Shown: positions 1-8,952, numbered from the stretch's first letter. The stretch is DNA of 64,000 nucleotides from Rhodospirillales bacterium (GCA_947460455.1 CANHKG010000001.1:21638-85637); one strand, 5' to 3'. Notes: generated from the letters alone by a model not told the origin. A program made the numbers and translations.

Positions 1-309
1 CACCGCGATGCCGTCCAGCAGGCCTATGGCCTGGCCCAGCTCGGCGAGGCCGGCGGGGGTTTCGGGGATCAGGCGCGGGCCTGTGTGCAGGCGATCGAGA
101 TGGGTGAGGATCAGCATGGTTTCGCTGAGCGCGGTGCCGTCGGCCAGTACCAGCGTGGGCACGCGGCCGACGGGGTTGTGCGGCAGCAGGTCGGATTCGG
201 GGTCGCGCAGGGTGGTTTCCTGCTCCGTGATCCCCGCGATGCCGCGCTCGCGCCAGGCGATGCGGACCATGCGGGCATAGGGGGAGCCCTGGACGTAGTG
301 GAGGCGCAT
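1..309 (-). CDS. Glutathione S-transferase family protein, N-terminal part (cut by window edge)
   Basis: The 103 visible codons read as a thioredoxin-fold GST N-terminal domain. The start MRLHYVQGSPYARMVRIAW carries the glutathione-contacting region with Ser9 where many bacterial GSTs have Ser or Cys. NPVGRVPTLVL contains the cis-proline, and ALSETMLI is the usual glutathione-binding Ser-Glu turn. The C-terminal helical domain lies beyond position 1. The ATG shares one base with the TGA of the upstream threonine dehydratase, so the two are probably translationally coupled. GSTs conjugate glutathione to electrophiles or reduce peroxides; the substrate cannot be told from this part. Confidence 0.8.
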   Translation of the reverse strand, partial: MRLHYVQGSPYARMVRIAWRERGIAGITEQETTLRDPESDLLPHNPVGRVPTLVLADGTALSETMLILTHLDRLHTGPRLIPETPAGLAELGQAIGLLDGIAV

Positions 310-1304
310 CAGGCGGCGAGGGCGCGGCCGAACACGTCCGGGTCGATGTTGCCGCCGCTGAGCACGAGGCCAACCACCTTGCCCTTCGCGTCGAACTTGC
401 CGGCGAGCAGGGCGGCGAGGCAGACGGCGCCGCCGGGTTCCACCACCAGCTTCAGGTGGGCGAAGGCGAACTTGATGGCGGCGAGCACTTCGGCATCGGT
501 CACCGCGAGGCCGCCGGCCAGGCGCGGGCGGTTGACGGCGAAGGTGAGCTTGCCCGGCGAATGGGCCAGCAGCGCGTCGCACAATGTGGAGCCGCCGGGG
601 GTGTTGGTTTCGCGGTTGCCGGAAACGAGGGAGCGGCCGGTATCGTCCCAGCCTTCGGGCTCCACGGCGTAGAGGCGGGTATCCGGCGAGGCGCCTTCCA
701 CGGCCAGGGCGCAGCCGGCGATCAGGCCGCCGCCGCCGGTGCAGGCGAGCATTGCATCCATGGTGAAGCCGGCCTCGCGCGCATCCTCCACCAGTTCCAG
801 GGCCAGCGTGCCCTGGCCGGCGATGACGTGCGGGTGGTCGAAGGGCGGGACCATGGTGGCGCCGGAGGCTTCGGCATGGGCGCGGGTCATGCCCTCGCGG
901 TCATCCTTCATGCGGTCGTAGCGGCGGATCTCGGCGCCCCAGCGCTGGGTGCTCTCCACTTTGATGGCCGGCGCGTCGTCCGGCATGAAGATGGTGGCGC
1001 GGGCGCCGACCGAGGCGGCGGCATAGGCGGTGGCCTGGGCGTGGTTGCCGGAGGAATGGGTGACGACGCCGTTGCGGCGCTGGGCCTCGCTGAGCTGCAG
1101 GATGGCGTTGCTGGCGCCGCGCAGCTTGAAGCTGCCGGTGCGCTGCAGCGGTTCCGGCTTCAGCAGGATGGTGCCGCCGGTGATCTTGTCCAGCCAGGGG
1201 TTGCGCAGCATGGGGGTGCGGACCACGAGCGGGGCGATGCGGGCGCGGGCGGCCTGCACATCCTCGTAGGTGGGCATCTGGTCGAAGCTGGCGGGCTGGG
1301 TCAT
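309..1304 (-). CDS. Threonine/serine dehydratase (PLP fold type II)
   Basis: A 331-residue PLP enzyme that would deaminate threonine or serine to the 2-oxo acid and ammonia in the cytosol. GSFKLRGA holds the Schiff-base lysine (K60), SSGNHAQ (84-90) is the substrate loop, and TGGGGLIAG (189-197) is the glycine loop that binds the PLP phosphate. There is no C-terminal ACT-like regulatory domain, so it resembles the short catabolic (TdcB-like) or serine-racemase-like enzymes rather than allosteric IlvA. The ATG overlaps the stop of the upstream glycosyltransferase (ATGA), and its own TGA overlaps the GST start. An Lrp regulator heads the run. Catabolic versus biosynthetic role and racemase activity remain open. 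Confidence 0.88.
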   Translation of the reverse strand: MTQPASFDQMPTYEDVQAARARIAPLVVRTPMLRNPWLDKITGGTILLKPEPLQRTGSFKLRGASNAILQLSEAQRRNGVVTHSSGNHAQATAYAAASVGARATIFMPDDAPAIKVESTQRWGAEIRRYDRMKDDREGMTRAHAEASGATMVPPFDHPHVIAGQGTLALELVEDAREAGFTMDAMLACTGGGGLIAGCALAVEGASPDTRLYAVEPEGWDDTGRSLVSGNRETNTPGGSTLCDALLAHSPGKLTFAVNRPRLAGGLAVTDAEVLAAIKFAFAHLKLVVEPGGAVCLAALLAGKFDAKGKVVGLVLSGGNIDPDVFGRALAA

Positions 1305-2812
1305 GGGCTGGGGTCCCGTAGGGGGGCGTGCGGGCGCGGCATCAGTGCCGCGGGCTGCTCGCCGTGGCGGCCGGTGGCACGATACAGGCGGAATTGCTCG
1401 GCCGCCATCCCGTCCCGCCCGCGGGTGAGGGTGGCGATCTGCCGTGGGGCGGTGACGTCGTCGGTATGCAGCCGTTCGTCGCGGCGGGCGCTGTGCAGCA
1501 GCAGAACGGGGCGGCCGGCGAGGATGGGGCGGGCATCCGGCAGGCGGAACAGGGCCCAGCGGCCTTCCAGCCCCACCACGGCGATGTCGGGCGGCAGCAG
1601 GCGGGCGAGCAGGGCGGCGTGGCCGTAATTGGTGCTGGCGACGATGCTGATGCCCTCGCGCCGGGCGGCGGTGGCGATGTCGGCGGCCAGGGCGTTCCAG
1701 CCGGCCAGGCGCAGCAAGGTGGGATCGAGCGGTGCGGGCAGGGGCAGGGGCGCGAGCGTCGCCTGGGCCCAGGTGGCGGCGGTGACGATAAGGCCGAGGG
1801 CGAGGCCGGGGCGCACCCAGCGCCGCCAGCGTTCGGCCAGGGTGGGGACGATGGCGGCGGCGGCGATGCAGGCGGCGGGGTAGGCGATGCCGGGCCAGTT
1901 GGCCTGCACGCGCTCGCCCAGGGCATGCAGCGTGAACACCACGGCGGGCATGCCCGCCAGCCCGGCGAGCAGCACCCAGCCGGGCTGGTCCCGCGTGCCC
2001 AGGCGCAGCGCGGTGAGCAGGCCGGCGGCGCAGAGCACGGCGATCACCGGGGTGGCGAGCGCCAGCTGGCCGGCCACCAGCTCGGCCAGGAATTGCAGCG
2101 CGCGCAGCGGTGGCCCGTCGCCGCCGCGGGCGCTTTGCTTGAGGATGCTGGCCCAGCCATGGGCGGCGTTCCAGGCCAGCACCGGCGCCACGACGGCAGC
2201 GGCCAGGGCGGCGCCGGCCCAAACCGGCCAGGAGAGCAGCCAGCGCCGGTGGGCGGGGATGGCCAGCACCCAGAGCAGGATGGGGGGCGTGATCAGCAGG
2301 GCGGAATACTTGCTGGCCCCGGCCGCGCCGATGAACAGCCCGGCGGCGAGCCACCAGCGCGGATCGGCGCCGGCCTGGAGGCGGCCCAGCGCCCAGATCG
2401 TGGCGGTCCAGAAGAACAGCAGCGGGGTGTCGGGCGTCATCGTCACGCTGCCGGCGCCGAACAGCAGGGTGGCGTTCAGCAGGGCGGCGGCCAGCACGCC
2501 GGCTTCGCGCCGTGCCGTCTCCTCCCCTGGCAGCAGGTCGCGTGCCGCGCGGGCCAGCATCAGGGAGCCGAGCAGGGCGGCGGGTGGGGCCAGCAGGCGC
2601 ACGCCCAGCGCGCCCTCCCCGGCCACGGCCGTGCCGGCGGCGATCCAGAGCGCCACCATGGGGGGATGGTCGAAATAGCCCGGGGCCAGCGCGCGCGACC
2701 ACACCCAGTAATAGGCCTCGTCCGGCAGCAGCGGCATCCAGGCCGCGACAACGAGGCGCAGGGCGGTCAGGCCCAGGAGGGCGGCGAAGGCGAGGCGTTC
2801 GAGGCGCAGCAA
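1301..2812 (-). CDS. ArnT/PMT-like membrane glycosyltransferase
   Basis: A 503-residue polytopic protein of the dolichyl-phosphate-mannose/ArnT (GT-C) superfamily, expected to move a sugar from a polyprenyl-phosphate donor to an envelope acceptor on the outer face of the inner membrane. The diagnostic first loop is DEAYYW (31-36), with the catalytic-type acidic residue just after the first membrane helix, followed by YFDHPP (46-51). About a dozen hydrophobic segments follow, then a soluble tail. The frame opens at a TTG (2812), because the next ATG would remove the first helix; I see no strong ribosome binding site. The gene lies 23 nt after the Lrp-type regulator and overlaps the dehydratase by four bases. 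Acceptor unknown (lipid A, polysaccharide or protein). Confidence 0.8.
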   Translation of the reverse strand: MLRLERLAFAALLGLTALRLVVAAWMPLLPDEAYYWVWSRALAPGYFDHPPMVALWIAAGTAVAGEGALGVRLLAPPAALLGSLMLARAARDLLPGEETARREAGVLAAALLNATLLFGAGSVTMTPDTPLLFFWTATIWALGRLQAGADPRWWLAAGLFIGAAGASKYSALLITPPILLWVLAIPAHRRWLLSWPVWAGAALAAAVVAPVLAWNAAHGWASILKQSARGGDGPPLRALQFLAELVAGQLALATPVIAVLCAAGLLTALRLGTRDQPGWVLLAGLAGMPAVVFTLHALGERVQANWPGIAYPAACIAAAAIVPTLAERWRRWVRPGLALGLIVTAATWAQATLAPLPLPAPLDPTLLRLAGWNALAADIATAARREGISIVASTNYGHAALLARLLPPDIAVVGLEGRWALFRLPDARPILAGRPVLLLHSARRDERLHTDDVTAPRQIATLTRGRDGMAAEQFRLYRATGRHGEQPAALMPRPHAPLRDPSP

Positions 2813-2835
2813 GGGCGGGTGCGGGGCCGCCGCTG

Positions 2836-3312
2836 TCAGAGTGGCACGCCGGCCAGGCTGCGGCTGGTGCGGATGGTTTGCAGCGTTTGCACGCGGGCGA
2901 CAGCGGCGGCGCCGGTGAGGCGTTGCGTCAGCTGGTTCTCATGCGCGGTGTCGCGCGCCACCAGTTTCAGCAGGAAATCGCCGCCGCCGCGGATCATGTG
3001 GCACTCCCGCACCTCCGGCCATTCGGCAACCATCGATTCGAAGGCGGCCAGCACCGCCTCCTTCTGGCTTTCCAGCCCGACGATGGCGAAGAAGGTGATC
3101 TCCCAGCCCAGCTTCTGCGGATTGGAATCGGCGTGGTAGCCGCGGATGATCCCGGCCTCCTCCAGCCGGCGGACGCGGCGCAGGCAGGGGGGCGCGGAGA
3201 TGCCGGCGCGGCGGGCCAGTTCCACGTTGGTCATGCGCCCATCGGCCTGGAGCTCGGCCAGGATGCGGCGGTCGATGGCGTCCAGCACGGGGACGTCGGA
3301 GGGCAATTTCAT
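2836..3312 (-). CDS. Lrp/AsnC family transcriptional regulator
   Basis: A 158-residue regulator of normal family length. Residues about 7-65 form the winged helix (DAIDRRILAELQADGRM, then the recognition helix around ISAPPCLRRVRRLEEAG), and the rest is an alpha/beta RAM (ACT-like) ligand domain. ATG at 3312 is chosen because an upstream extension to 3399 only adds a proline-rich stretch. It is divergent from trxB, an arrangement common in alphaproteobacteria. The AT-rich stretch near 3400-3421 between the two genes is a plausible Lrp-type binding region. Ligand, probably an amino acid, unknown; the downstream threonine dehydratase suggests amino-acid catabolism. Confidence 0.9.
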   Translation of the reverse strand: MKLPSDVPVLDAIDRRILAELQADGRMTNVELARRAGISAPPCLRRVRRLEEAGIIRGYHADSNPQKLGWEITFFAIVGLESQKEAVLAAFESMVAEWPEVRECHMIRGGGDFLLKLVARDTAHENQLTQRLTGAAAVARVQTLQTIRTSRSLAGVPL

Positions 3313-3502
3313 CGGTGGACGTATCTTCCCCAAGGGAGCAGCCAGTATGGGCAGGCAGGGTGGGCAGGCAGGCAAGGTGGTGGCCGCTTGGCGCGGCATG
3401 ACGAAATATTATTGCACAAGTCTGGCCGCACAAGGCCCGCTTCCTTGAAGCGCACCGCCGCTGGGCCCTATTGTCCCGCGCTCACCGCTGGAATCGCCCC
3501 GC

Positions 3503-4513
3503 ATGGCTGCCACCACCCACCGAACCCGCCTGCTGATCATCGGTGCCGGCCCCGCCGGCTACACCGCCGCGATCTATGCCGCGCGCGCCAGCCTGGAGCC
3601 GATGCTGGTGGCCGGGCTGCAGCCGGGCGGGCAACTGATGATCACCACCGACGTGGAGAACTACCCGGGCTTCGCCGAGGCGATCCAGGGGCCGTGGCTG
3701 ATGGAGCAGATGCAGAAGCAGGCCGAGCATGTCGGCACGCGCATCGCCTATGACCTGATCACCCAGGTGGATTTCTCGCAGCGCCCGTTCCGCTGCCAGG
3801 CGGATTCGGGGGATGTGTACATCGCCGACTCCGTGATCATCGCCACCGGGGCGCAGGCGCGCTGGCTGGGGCTGGAATCGGAGAAGAAGCTGCAGGGCTT
3901 CGGGGTTTCCGCCTGCGCCACCTGCGACGGGTTCTTCTTCCGCGGCAAGCGCGTGGCCGTGGTGGGCGGTGGCAACACCGCGGTGGAGGAGGCGCTGTAC
4001 CTGGCCAACCTCGCCAGCGAGGTGACGCTGATCCACCGGCGGGACAGCCTGCGCGCGGAGAAGATCCTGCAGAAGCGCCTGTTTGCGCATCCACGGGTGA
4101 AGGTGGTGTGGAACGCGGTGGTGGAGGAGATCACCGCCAGCGCCGCGCCGGTGGGCGTGAGCGGCGTGGCGCTGCGCGATACCGTTACCGGCGATGCCAG
4201 AACGCTGGATCTTGACGGTGTGTTCATCGCCATCGGGCATTCCCCCACCACCGAGGTGTTCCGCGGCCAGGTGGATCTGGATACGGAAGGCTACGTACTC
4301 ACCCCCCCTGGATCGACCCGAACTTCGGTGCCTGGGGTGTTCGCGGCGGGCGATGTACAGGACAAAGTGTGGCGACAGGCGGTCACAGCCGCAGGAACAG
4401 GTTGCATGGCAGCCCTGGAAGTCGAAAAGTGGCTTGCGGAGCATGCGGTCGAGTCGCACGCGGCCGGGAGCGATGTGGAAGCGCCCGTGCCGACGTTGGC
4501 GGGCGGCCGATAG
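3503..4513 (+). CDS. trxB: Thioredoxin reductase
   Basis: A 336-residue low-molecular-weight NADPH:thioredoxin oxidoreductase. GAGPAG (14-19) binds FAD, the redox-active pair is C138-A-T-C141 in SACATCDG, and VVGGGNTA (153-160) is the NADPH-binding motif. The C-terminal ATGD-like FAD motif appears as FAAGDVQD. It keeps thioredoxin reduced in the cytosol for ribonucleotide reductase, methionine sulfoxide reductases and disulfide repair. The C-terminus carries about 20 extra residues beyond the usual end. Divergent from the Lrp-type regulator and followed after 88 nt by a LysR gene. Confidence 0.97.
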   Translation: MAATTHRTRLLIIGAGPAGYTAAIYAARASLEPMLVAGLQPGGQLMITTDVENYPGFAEAIQGPWLMEQMQKQAEHVGTRIAYDLITQVDFSQRPFRCQADSGDVYIADSVIIATGAQARWLGLESEKKLQGFGVSACATCDGFFFRGKRVAVVGGGNTAVEEALYLANLASEVTLIHRRDSLRAEKILQKRLFAHPRVKVVWNAVVEEITASAAPVGVSGVALRDTVTGDARTLDLDGVFIAIGHSPTTEVFRGQVDLDTEGYVLTPPGSTRTSVPGVFAAGDVQDKVWRQAVTAAGTGCMAALEVEKWLAEHAVESHAAGSDVEAPVPTLAGGR

Positions 4514-4601
4514 GAAGCGGAATCGTCCCTGTTTCGGTGAGGCGGGGACCAAGCAAATCGTTGTCCCGCTACGGGCGGGGTAACAGGGGAATGGCTGCAT
4601 T

Positions 4602-5483
4602 ATGGACTGGGACAAGTTGCGTGTGTTCCACGCGGTTGCCGAGGCAGGTAGCTTCACGCATGCCGGCGACACGCTGAACCTGAGCCAATCTGCCGTATCA
4701 CGGCAGATTTCGGCGCTGGAGGAGGCCCTGCAGGTGCCTCTGTTCCACCGCCACGCCCGCGGGCTGATCCTGACGGAGCAGGGCGAGAGCCTGAACCGGA
4801 CGGTGCGCGAGGTGTTCGCCAAGCTGGCGATGACCGAGGCGTTGCTCACCGAGAGCAAGGAGCGCCCGGCCGGGCGGCTGAAGGTGACCACCACGGTGGG
4901 CTTCGGCTCCTCCTGGCTGGCGCCCAGGCTGCACGTGTTCCTGGCGCAATATCCAGATGTGACCATGCAGCTGCTGCTGGACGACACCGACCTCGACCTC
5001 GCCATGCGCGAGGCGGACGTGGCGATCCGCATGCATGCGCCGAAGCAGCCAGACCTGGTGCAGCGCCACCTCACCGCCATCGAGTGGCATGTGGTGGCCT
5101 CGCCCGAATACCTGAAGCAGCACGGCACGCCCAAGACGGCGGAAGACCTGGACAACCACCGGCTGATCCTGTTCGGCGAGCATCACCCGCCGGTGCCCGA
5201 CATCAACTGGCTGGCCGAGGTCGGCCGGCGGCCGGGCAGCCCGCGCAAGGCGGTGCTGGAGACCAATTCGCTACGCGCCATGCTGGCCGCGGCACGTTCC
5301 GGCCTCGGCATCGCCGCCATCCCCGACTACATGCACGTCGATGAAGGGCTGGTGCAGGTGCTGGGCGAGGTGAAGGCGCCGAAGGTGGACGTGTATTTCG
5401 TCTATCCGGAGGAGCTGCGGAATTCGAAGCGCGTGGCGGTGTTCCGCGACTTCCTGTTGGCCCAGCTCGCCCAGCGCAGCTGA
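4602..5483 (+). CDS. LysR family transcriptional regulator
   Basis: A 293-residue LysR-type protein. MDWDKLRVFHAVAEAGSF starts the winged helix; the recognition helix is around LSQSAVSRQISALE (residues 28-41), followed by the linker helix and a periplasmic-binding-protein-like effector domain from about residue 90. No target gene lies divergently beside it; it follows trxB in the same direction, so it may act elsewhere or on itself. The ligand cannot be inferred. Confidence 0.92.
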   Translation: MDWDKLRVFHAVAEAGSFTHAGDTLNLSQSAVSRQISALEEALQVPLFHRHARGLILTEQGESLNRTVREVFAKLAMTEALLTESKERPAGRLKVTTTVGFGSSWLAPRLHVFLAQYPDVTMQLLLDDTDLDLAMREADVAIRMHAPKQPDLVQRHLTAIEWHVVASPEYLKQHGTPKTAEDLDNHRLILFGEHHPPVPDINWLAEVGRRPGSPRKAVLETNSLRAMLAAARSGLGIAAIPDYMHVDEGLVQVLGEVKAPKVDVYFVYPEELRNSKRVAVFRDFLLAQLAQRS

Positions 5484-5769
5484 TCGCCTTGATGTGATGC
5501 GGCACGGGCCGGCGCCAGGGATGGTGCCGGCCCGATGCGTGTACGGGCTTCGCATGCTGCCGTATGTGCGCGGGGTTGCCGCTGGTCTGGCGGGGGTGCG
5601 GCGGGGCGATTTCGTCACGCCAGTTTAACATCGCTGCCATGGAAACGTCGCAAAATCCTGCGGAATCAACAGGGACGCCGCGTGATTTGCGCGACCGGCA
5701 TGGCCGCGTCCGGCATTTCGCCATGGTCCGGCTCCGCAGCGCACCATAGCTTCTGGCCACGGGTTCGGA

Positions 5770-5932
5770 CGGGCCCGGGGCGCTGCCACACAGGCCGGCC
5801 CCCGGGTTCTTCCCATCGGTTTCCCGGCCGCTGCGCCGGGGAAGGGGGCCTTCGGGCTCCTGCGTCTCCCAGACGTGAAGCCTCCCTGTACACTTGCCCC
5901 GCTTGCCCAATGGGTTAGCGGGGCTTTTTTTT
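5770..5932 (+). ncRNA. Candidate structured RNA or long structured 3' leader/trailer
   Basis: The 522-nt gap after the LysR gene holds no convincing coding region, but its last part is a chain of hairpins on the plus strand: 5774-5780 with 5800-5806 (7 bp), 5823-5828 with 5835-5840 (6 bp), 5845-5850 with 5855-5860 closed by a UUCG tetraloop, 5863-5867 with 5871-5875, then an intrinsic terminator. Hairpins in series ending in a terminator are what a small RNA looks like; part could simply be the trailer of the LysR mRNA. I tried to match SRP RNA, tmRNA and 6S RNA by eye and found no clear match. Confidence 0.3.
5896..5932 (+). terminator. Strong intrinsic terminator
   Basis: A perfect 8-bp stem (GCCCCGCT at 5896-5903 with AGCGGGGC at 5917-5924), with inner CCC/GGG pairing possible in the loop, followed at once by eight T (5925-5932). 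It closes plus-strand transcription before the convergent sensor kinase gene. Confidence 0.9.
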
Positions 5933-5970
5933 GCCAGCGCGCTAGCTCTTTGTTTTAGCGAGCAACTTAA

Positions 5971-5998
5971 GCCTATCGGATGATTCCATCCGATAGGC
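5971..5998. terminator. Perfect 11-bp inverted repeat between convergent genes
   Basis: GCCTATCGGAT (5971-5981) pairs perfectly with ATCCGATAGGC (5988-5998) around a 6-nt loop, just past the stop of the minus-strand sensor kinase. Its position fits a terminator for that gene, but the minus-strand sequence after it is not U-rich, so a stabilising 3' hairpin is equally possible. Confidence 0.5.
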
Positions 5999-6005
5999 TG
6001 TTGCT

Positions 6006-7361
6006 CTAGACGGGCAGGATCAGCGTGGCGCGCAGCCCGCCGCCGGGGCGGTTCTGCAGCGTCACGTCGCCGCCATGGGCGCGGGCGATGTTGCGGGTGA
6101 TCGGCAGGCCCAGCCCCATGCCGCCGGTCTCACGGTTGCGGCTGGGTTCCAGGCGCTGGAAGGGCAGGAACACGCGCTCCAGATCCTCGGGCGGGATGCC
6201 GGGGCCGTCATCGTCCACGTGCAGCACCACCAGGCCATCCTGCGGCGGCATCAGCGTCACCCTTGCCGTGCCGGCGTAGTTCAGCGCGTTGGTGACGAGG
6301 TTGGTCAGCGCGCGCTTCAGCGCCACCGGCCGGGTGGTGATGGTGAAGCGATCCGGGCCCGCGTAGTCCACGGCCTCGGGTGGGAGGTCGGGCCTGGCGT
6401 CCCCGGCCTCGGTCAGCACGGTGTTCACCAGGGCGGCGAGGTCCACCGGCACGGCCGGCTCGCTGGAGGTGGCGTCCCGGCCGAAGGCCAGCGTGGCGCT
6501 CACCATCGTCTCCAGCTCGTCGAGGTCGGCCAGCATGCGGGTGCGCTGGTCGTCGTCTTCCATGAACTCCGCGCGCAGGCGCAGCCGGGTGATCGGGGTG
6601 CGCAGGTCGTGGCCGATGGCGGTGAGCAGGAAGGTGCGGTCTTCCACGAAGCGGCGGATGCGCGCGGCCATGGTGTTGAAGGCCGCCGCCGCGGTGGCCA
6701 GCTCCGCCGGGCCGGTTTCCGGCAAGGGGGGCGCGTTCACGTCGCGGCCCAGCGCCTCTGCGGCACCCGCCAGGGTGGCCACCGGCTCCACCAGCCGCCG
6801 CACCGCCCACAGCGTGAGCAGCGCCGCCACCGCCGACATGATGCCGAAGGTGGCCAGGAAGGCGTTGGAATGCCAGGGCCAGATCGGCCGCAGCGACAGT
6901 TCGGCCATCAGCCACTGCCCCTCCGGCAACTGCAGGCCCACGGCCACGCGGGCATGGTCTTCCGTGCTGTGCACCAGAATCTGGCGCGGGCGCAGGGATT
7001 GCGGCAGCGGGACAATCAGGGTGTGGGACTGCATGTGCCGCTGCAGCGGCAGCGAGGCGAGCGGCAGGGTGAATGTCGGCGCCGTCTCGCTCAGCACCAG
7101 GGCAATGTCGCCGGGCACCCGTGCCTCGTCGATCAGGTTGGCGCGCTGTTCCGGCCGGGCCAGCACCACGCTGCGATAGGTGGTCATCACCCGGCGCGCC
7201 ATTTCGTGCTCCTGCGCCGAGTGCAGCATCTCGGCACGGTCGAGCGCGTGCAGCATCAGCCCGCCGATCTGGGACAGCAGCAAGCCGCCCAGCAGCACCA
7301 GCGCGGTGCGGGCCGCGAGGCTGGCGGGCCAGACCCGCAGGGCGCGGATCCGGTTCAGCAC
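6006..7361 (-). CDS. EnvZ-like sensor histidine kinase
   Basis: A 451-residue inner-membrane kinase. A membrane helix spans about residues 15-40, a periplasmic sensor region runs to about 160, a second helix is at about 168-190, then HAMP (191-245). The phospho-acceptor is H251 in IGHDLRTPITRLRLR, and the ATPase domain has the N box (TNLVTNALNYA), G1 (DDDGPGI) and G2 (GGMGLGLPIT). It lies 13 nt downstream of the response regulator and almost certainly phosphorylates it. The periplasmic domain shows no recognisable signal-binding fold. Confidence 0.93.
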   Translation of the reverse strand: MLNRIRALRVWPASLAARTALVLLGGLLLSQIGGLMLHALDRAEMLHSAQEHEMARRVMTTYRSVVLARPEQRANLIDEARVPGDIALVLSETAPTFTLPLASLPLQRHMQSHTLIVPLPQSLRPRQILVHSTEDHARVAVGLQLPEGQWLMAELSLRPIWPWHSNAFLATFGIMSAVAALLTLWAVRRLVEPVATLAGAAEALGRDVNAPPLPETGPAELATAAAAFNTMAARIRRFVEDRTFLLTAIGHDLRTPITRLRLRAEFMEDDDQRTRMLADLDELETMVSATLAFGRDATSSEPAVPVDLAALVNTVLTEAGDARPDLPPEAVDYAGPDRFTITTRPVALKRALTNLVTNALNYAGTARVTLMPPQDGLVVLHVDDDGPGIPPEDLERVFLPFQRLEPSRNRETGGMGLGLPITRNIARAHGGDVTLQNRPGGGLRATLILPV

Positions 7362-7374
7362 GGCAGCCGGGCGT

Positions 7375-8124
7375 TCAGCCGCGCGTCACTTCGGCGGCCA
7401 GCACGTAGCCGCCACCGCGCACGGTCTTGATCAGCTGGGCGTGGCGCCCGTCATCTTCCAGCTTGCGGCGCAGGCGGCTGATCGCCACGTCGATCGCGCG
7501 GTCGAACGGCCCGGCCTGGCGGCCGCGCAGCAGGTCCAGCAGCATGTCCCGCGTCAGCACCTTGTTGGCGCGGTCCAGCAGCGCCACCAGCAGGTCGTAT
7601 TCGCCGCCGGTGAGCGGCACCTCCGCACCGTCCGGGTTCAGCAGCCGGCGGCGGGCCGATTCCAGGGTCCAGCCGTTGAAGAACAGCGTTTTGCTGCTGC
7701 TTTCGCGCTTCTCGCCGGCCTCGCTGGAACGGCGCATCACGGCGCGCATGCGGGCCAGCAGCTCGCGCGGGTTGAACGGCTTGGTCAGGTAGTCGTCCGC
7801 GCCCAGTTCCAGGCCGATGATGCGGTCGTTCTCCTCGCCCAGGGCGGTGAGCATCAGGATCGGCACGTCGCTTTCGGTGCGCAGCCAGCGGGCGAAATCG
7901 AGCCCGCCTTCGCCCGGCAGCATCAGGTCCAGGATCACCATCTGGAAGGTGGTGGTGGGCCAGATGCGCCGCGCCTCGCGGGCATCGCGCACGGCGGTGA
8001 CGCGGAAATGCTGCCGTTCCAGATAGCGGGCGAGCAGGTCGCGGATCTCCCGGTCGTCGTCGACCACAAGGATATGCGGGTTAACCGTGATGGTGGCTGT
8101 TTCCATAAGCATGAGACTATCCAT
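7375..8124 (-). CDS. OmpR/PhoB-family response regulator
   Basis: About 249 residues from ATG 8124 (ATGs at 8112 and 8106 are alternatives; none has a clear ribosome binding site). The receiver domain has the acidic pocket VVDDDRE, the phospho-acceptor D66 in LDLMLPG and the conserved lysine K115 in TKPFNPR. The C-terminal winged helix contains the wing and recognition region ending IKTVRGGGYVL. It is promoter-proximal in an RR-HK operon. The regulon is not visible; the divergent neighbour is a DNA glycosylase gene. Confidence 0.93.
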   Translation of the reverse strand: MDSLMLMETATITVNPHILVVDDDREIRDLLARYLERQHFRVTAVRDAREARRIWPTTTFQMVILDLMLPGEGGLDFARWLRTESDVPILMLTALGEENDRIIGLELGADDYLTKPFNPRELLARMRAVMRRSSEAGEKRESSSKTLFFNGWTLESARRRLLNPDGAEVPLTGGEYDLLVALLDRANKVLTRDMLLDLLRGRQAGPFDRAIDVAISRLRRKLEDDGRHAQLIKTVRGGGYVLAAEVTRG

Positions 8125-8223
8125 GTAACAGCCGCGTCGGCAAAGTGCCTCCCTGTCGGTGTTGCAGTTTGCAATCTCGAAGGGTTTCTTTCGCTCCATC
8201 CGGCGGTCTGCTAGTGCCGCGCG

Positions 8224-8883
8224 GTGACATTCCCCCACCCCCCCGCCGCCGCGCGCGCGGCGCTGCAGCTGCTCGTTGCGGCCGATCCGGACCTCGCCGG
8301 GATCGAGGCGGCGGCCGGCCCGCTGCCCTGGCGCCGGCGGGCGGCGGGGTTCGAGGGGTTGCTGCAGGCGATCGTGGGCCAGCAGATCAGCAACCAGGCC
8401 GCCGCCGCGATCTGGGGCCGGCTGCGCGCGGTGCCCGGGGCGCTGCAGGCGCAGGGGCTGCTGGCGCTGGACGAGGCGGCGTTGCGCGCGGCCGGGCTGT
8501 CGCGGCCGAAGGTGGCCCATGCCCGCTCGCTCGCCGCCGCGTTTGCAGACGGCACGCTGGAGGAAGGGGCGCTGGCGGCCATGGAGGACGAGGCGGCGAT
8601 CGCGGCCATCGCCTCGGTGCGCGGCATGGGGCGCTGGTCGGCGGAGGTGTACCTGCTGTTCGCCCTGGAGCGGGAGGATGTGTTCCCCGCCGGCGACCTC
8701 GCCCTGGCCGGGGCCGCGGCGGACCTGAAGGGGCTGGCCGCCCGGCCGGGCCCGGTGCCGCTGCGCGCCCTGGCGGAGGGCTGGCGCCCCTGGCGGGGGC
8801 TGGCGGCACGGCTGCTATGGCACCATTGGCGCCACCTGACCGGCCGGCCCGCGTTCGACGATCTGTCCCCGGGGCCGCGCTGA
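8224..8883 (+). CDS. DNA-3-methyladenine glycosylase II (AlkA-like, HhH-GPD)
   Basis: A 219-residue base-excision enzyme. IVGQQISNQAA (50-60) is the typical first helix motif, VRGMGRWSAEVYLLF (132-146) is the helix-hairpin-helix, and D158 in VFPAGDLAL is the catalytic aspartate of the GPD motif. It is shorter than E. coli AlkA because the N-terminal beta domain is missing, as in many alphaproteobacterial forms. It begins with GTG. It would remove alkylated purines from DNA. Confidence 0.88.
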   Translation: MTFPHPPAAARAALQLLVAADPDLAGIEAAAGPLPWRRRAAGFEGLLQAIVGQQISNQAAAAIWGRLRAVPGALQAQGLLALDEAALRAAGLSRPKVAHARSLAAAFADGTLEEGALAAMEDEAAIAAIASVRGMGRWSAEVYLLFALEREDVFPAGDLALAGAAADLKGLAARPGPVPLRALAEGWRPWRGLAARLLWHHWRHLTGRPAFDDLSPGPR

Positions 8884-8952
8884 CGCGCTGTTGTCAAGGC
8901 GTTGTTCATCTTTTGGCGTTTTATTCTGGGGCCGAATAGTCAGGCACTCGGC

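Noticed and set aside
309..2702. A 797-codon minus-strand reading frame joining an Arg/Pro-rich stretch to the threonine dehydratase
   Set aside because: The upstream half is a shadow of the glycosyltransferase gene in another frame; the real dehydratase starts at the ATG at 1304.
5639..5749. Short frame whose DLRDRHGRVRHFAMVRL loosely resembles the N-terminus of MoaA
   Set aside because: No ribosome binding site, no cysteine motif, and the likeness is only a few residues; chance is more likely.
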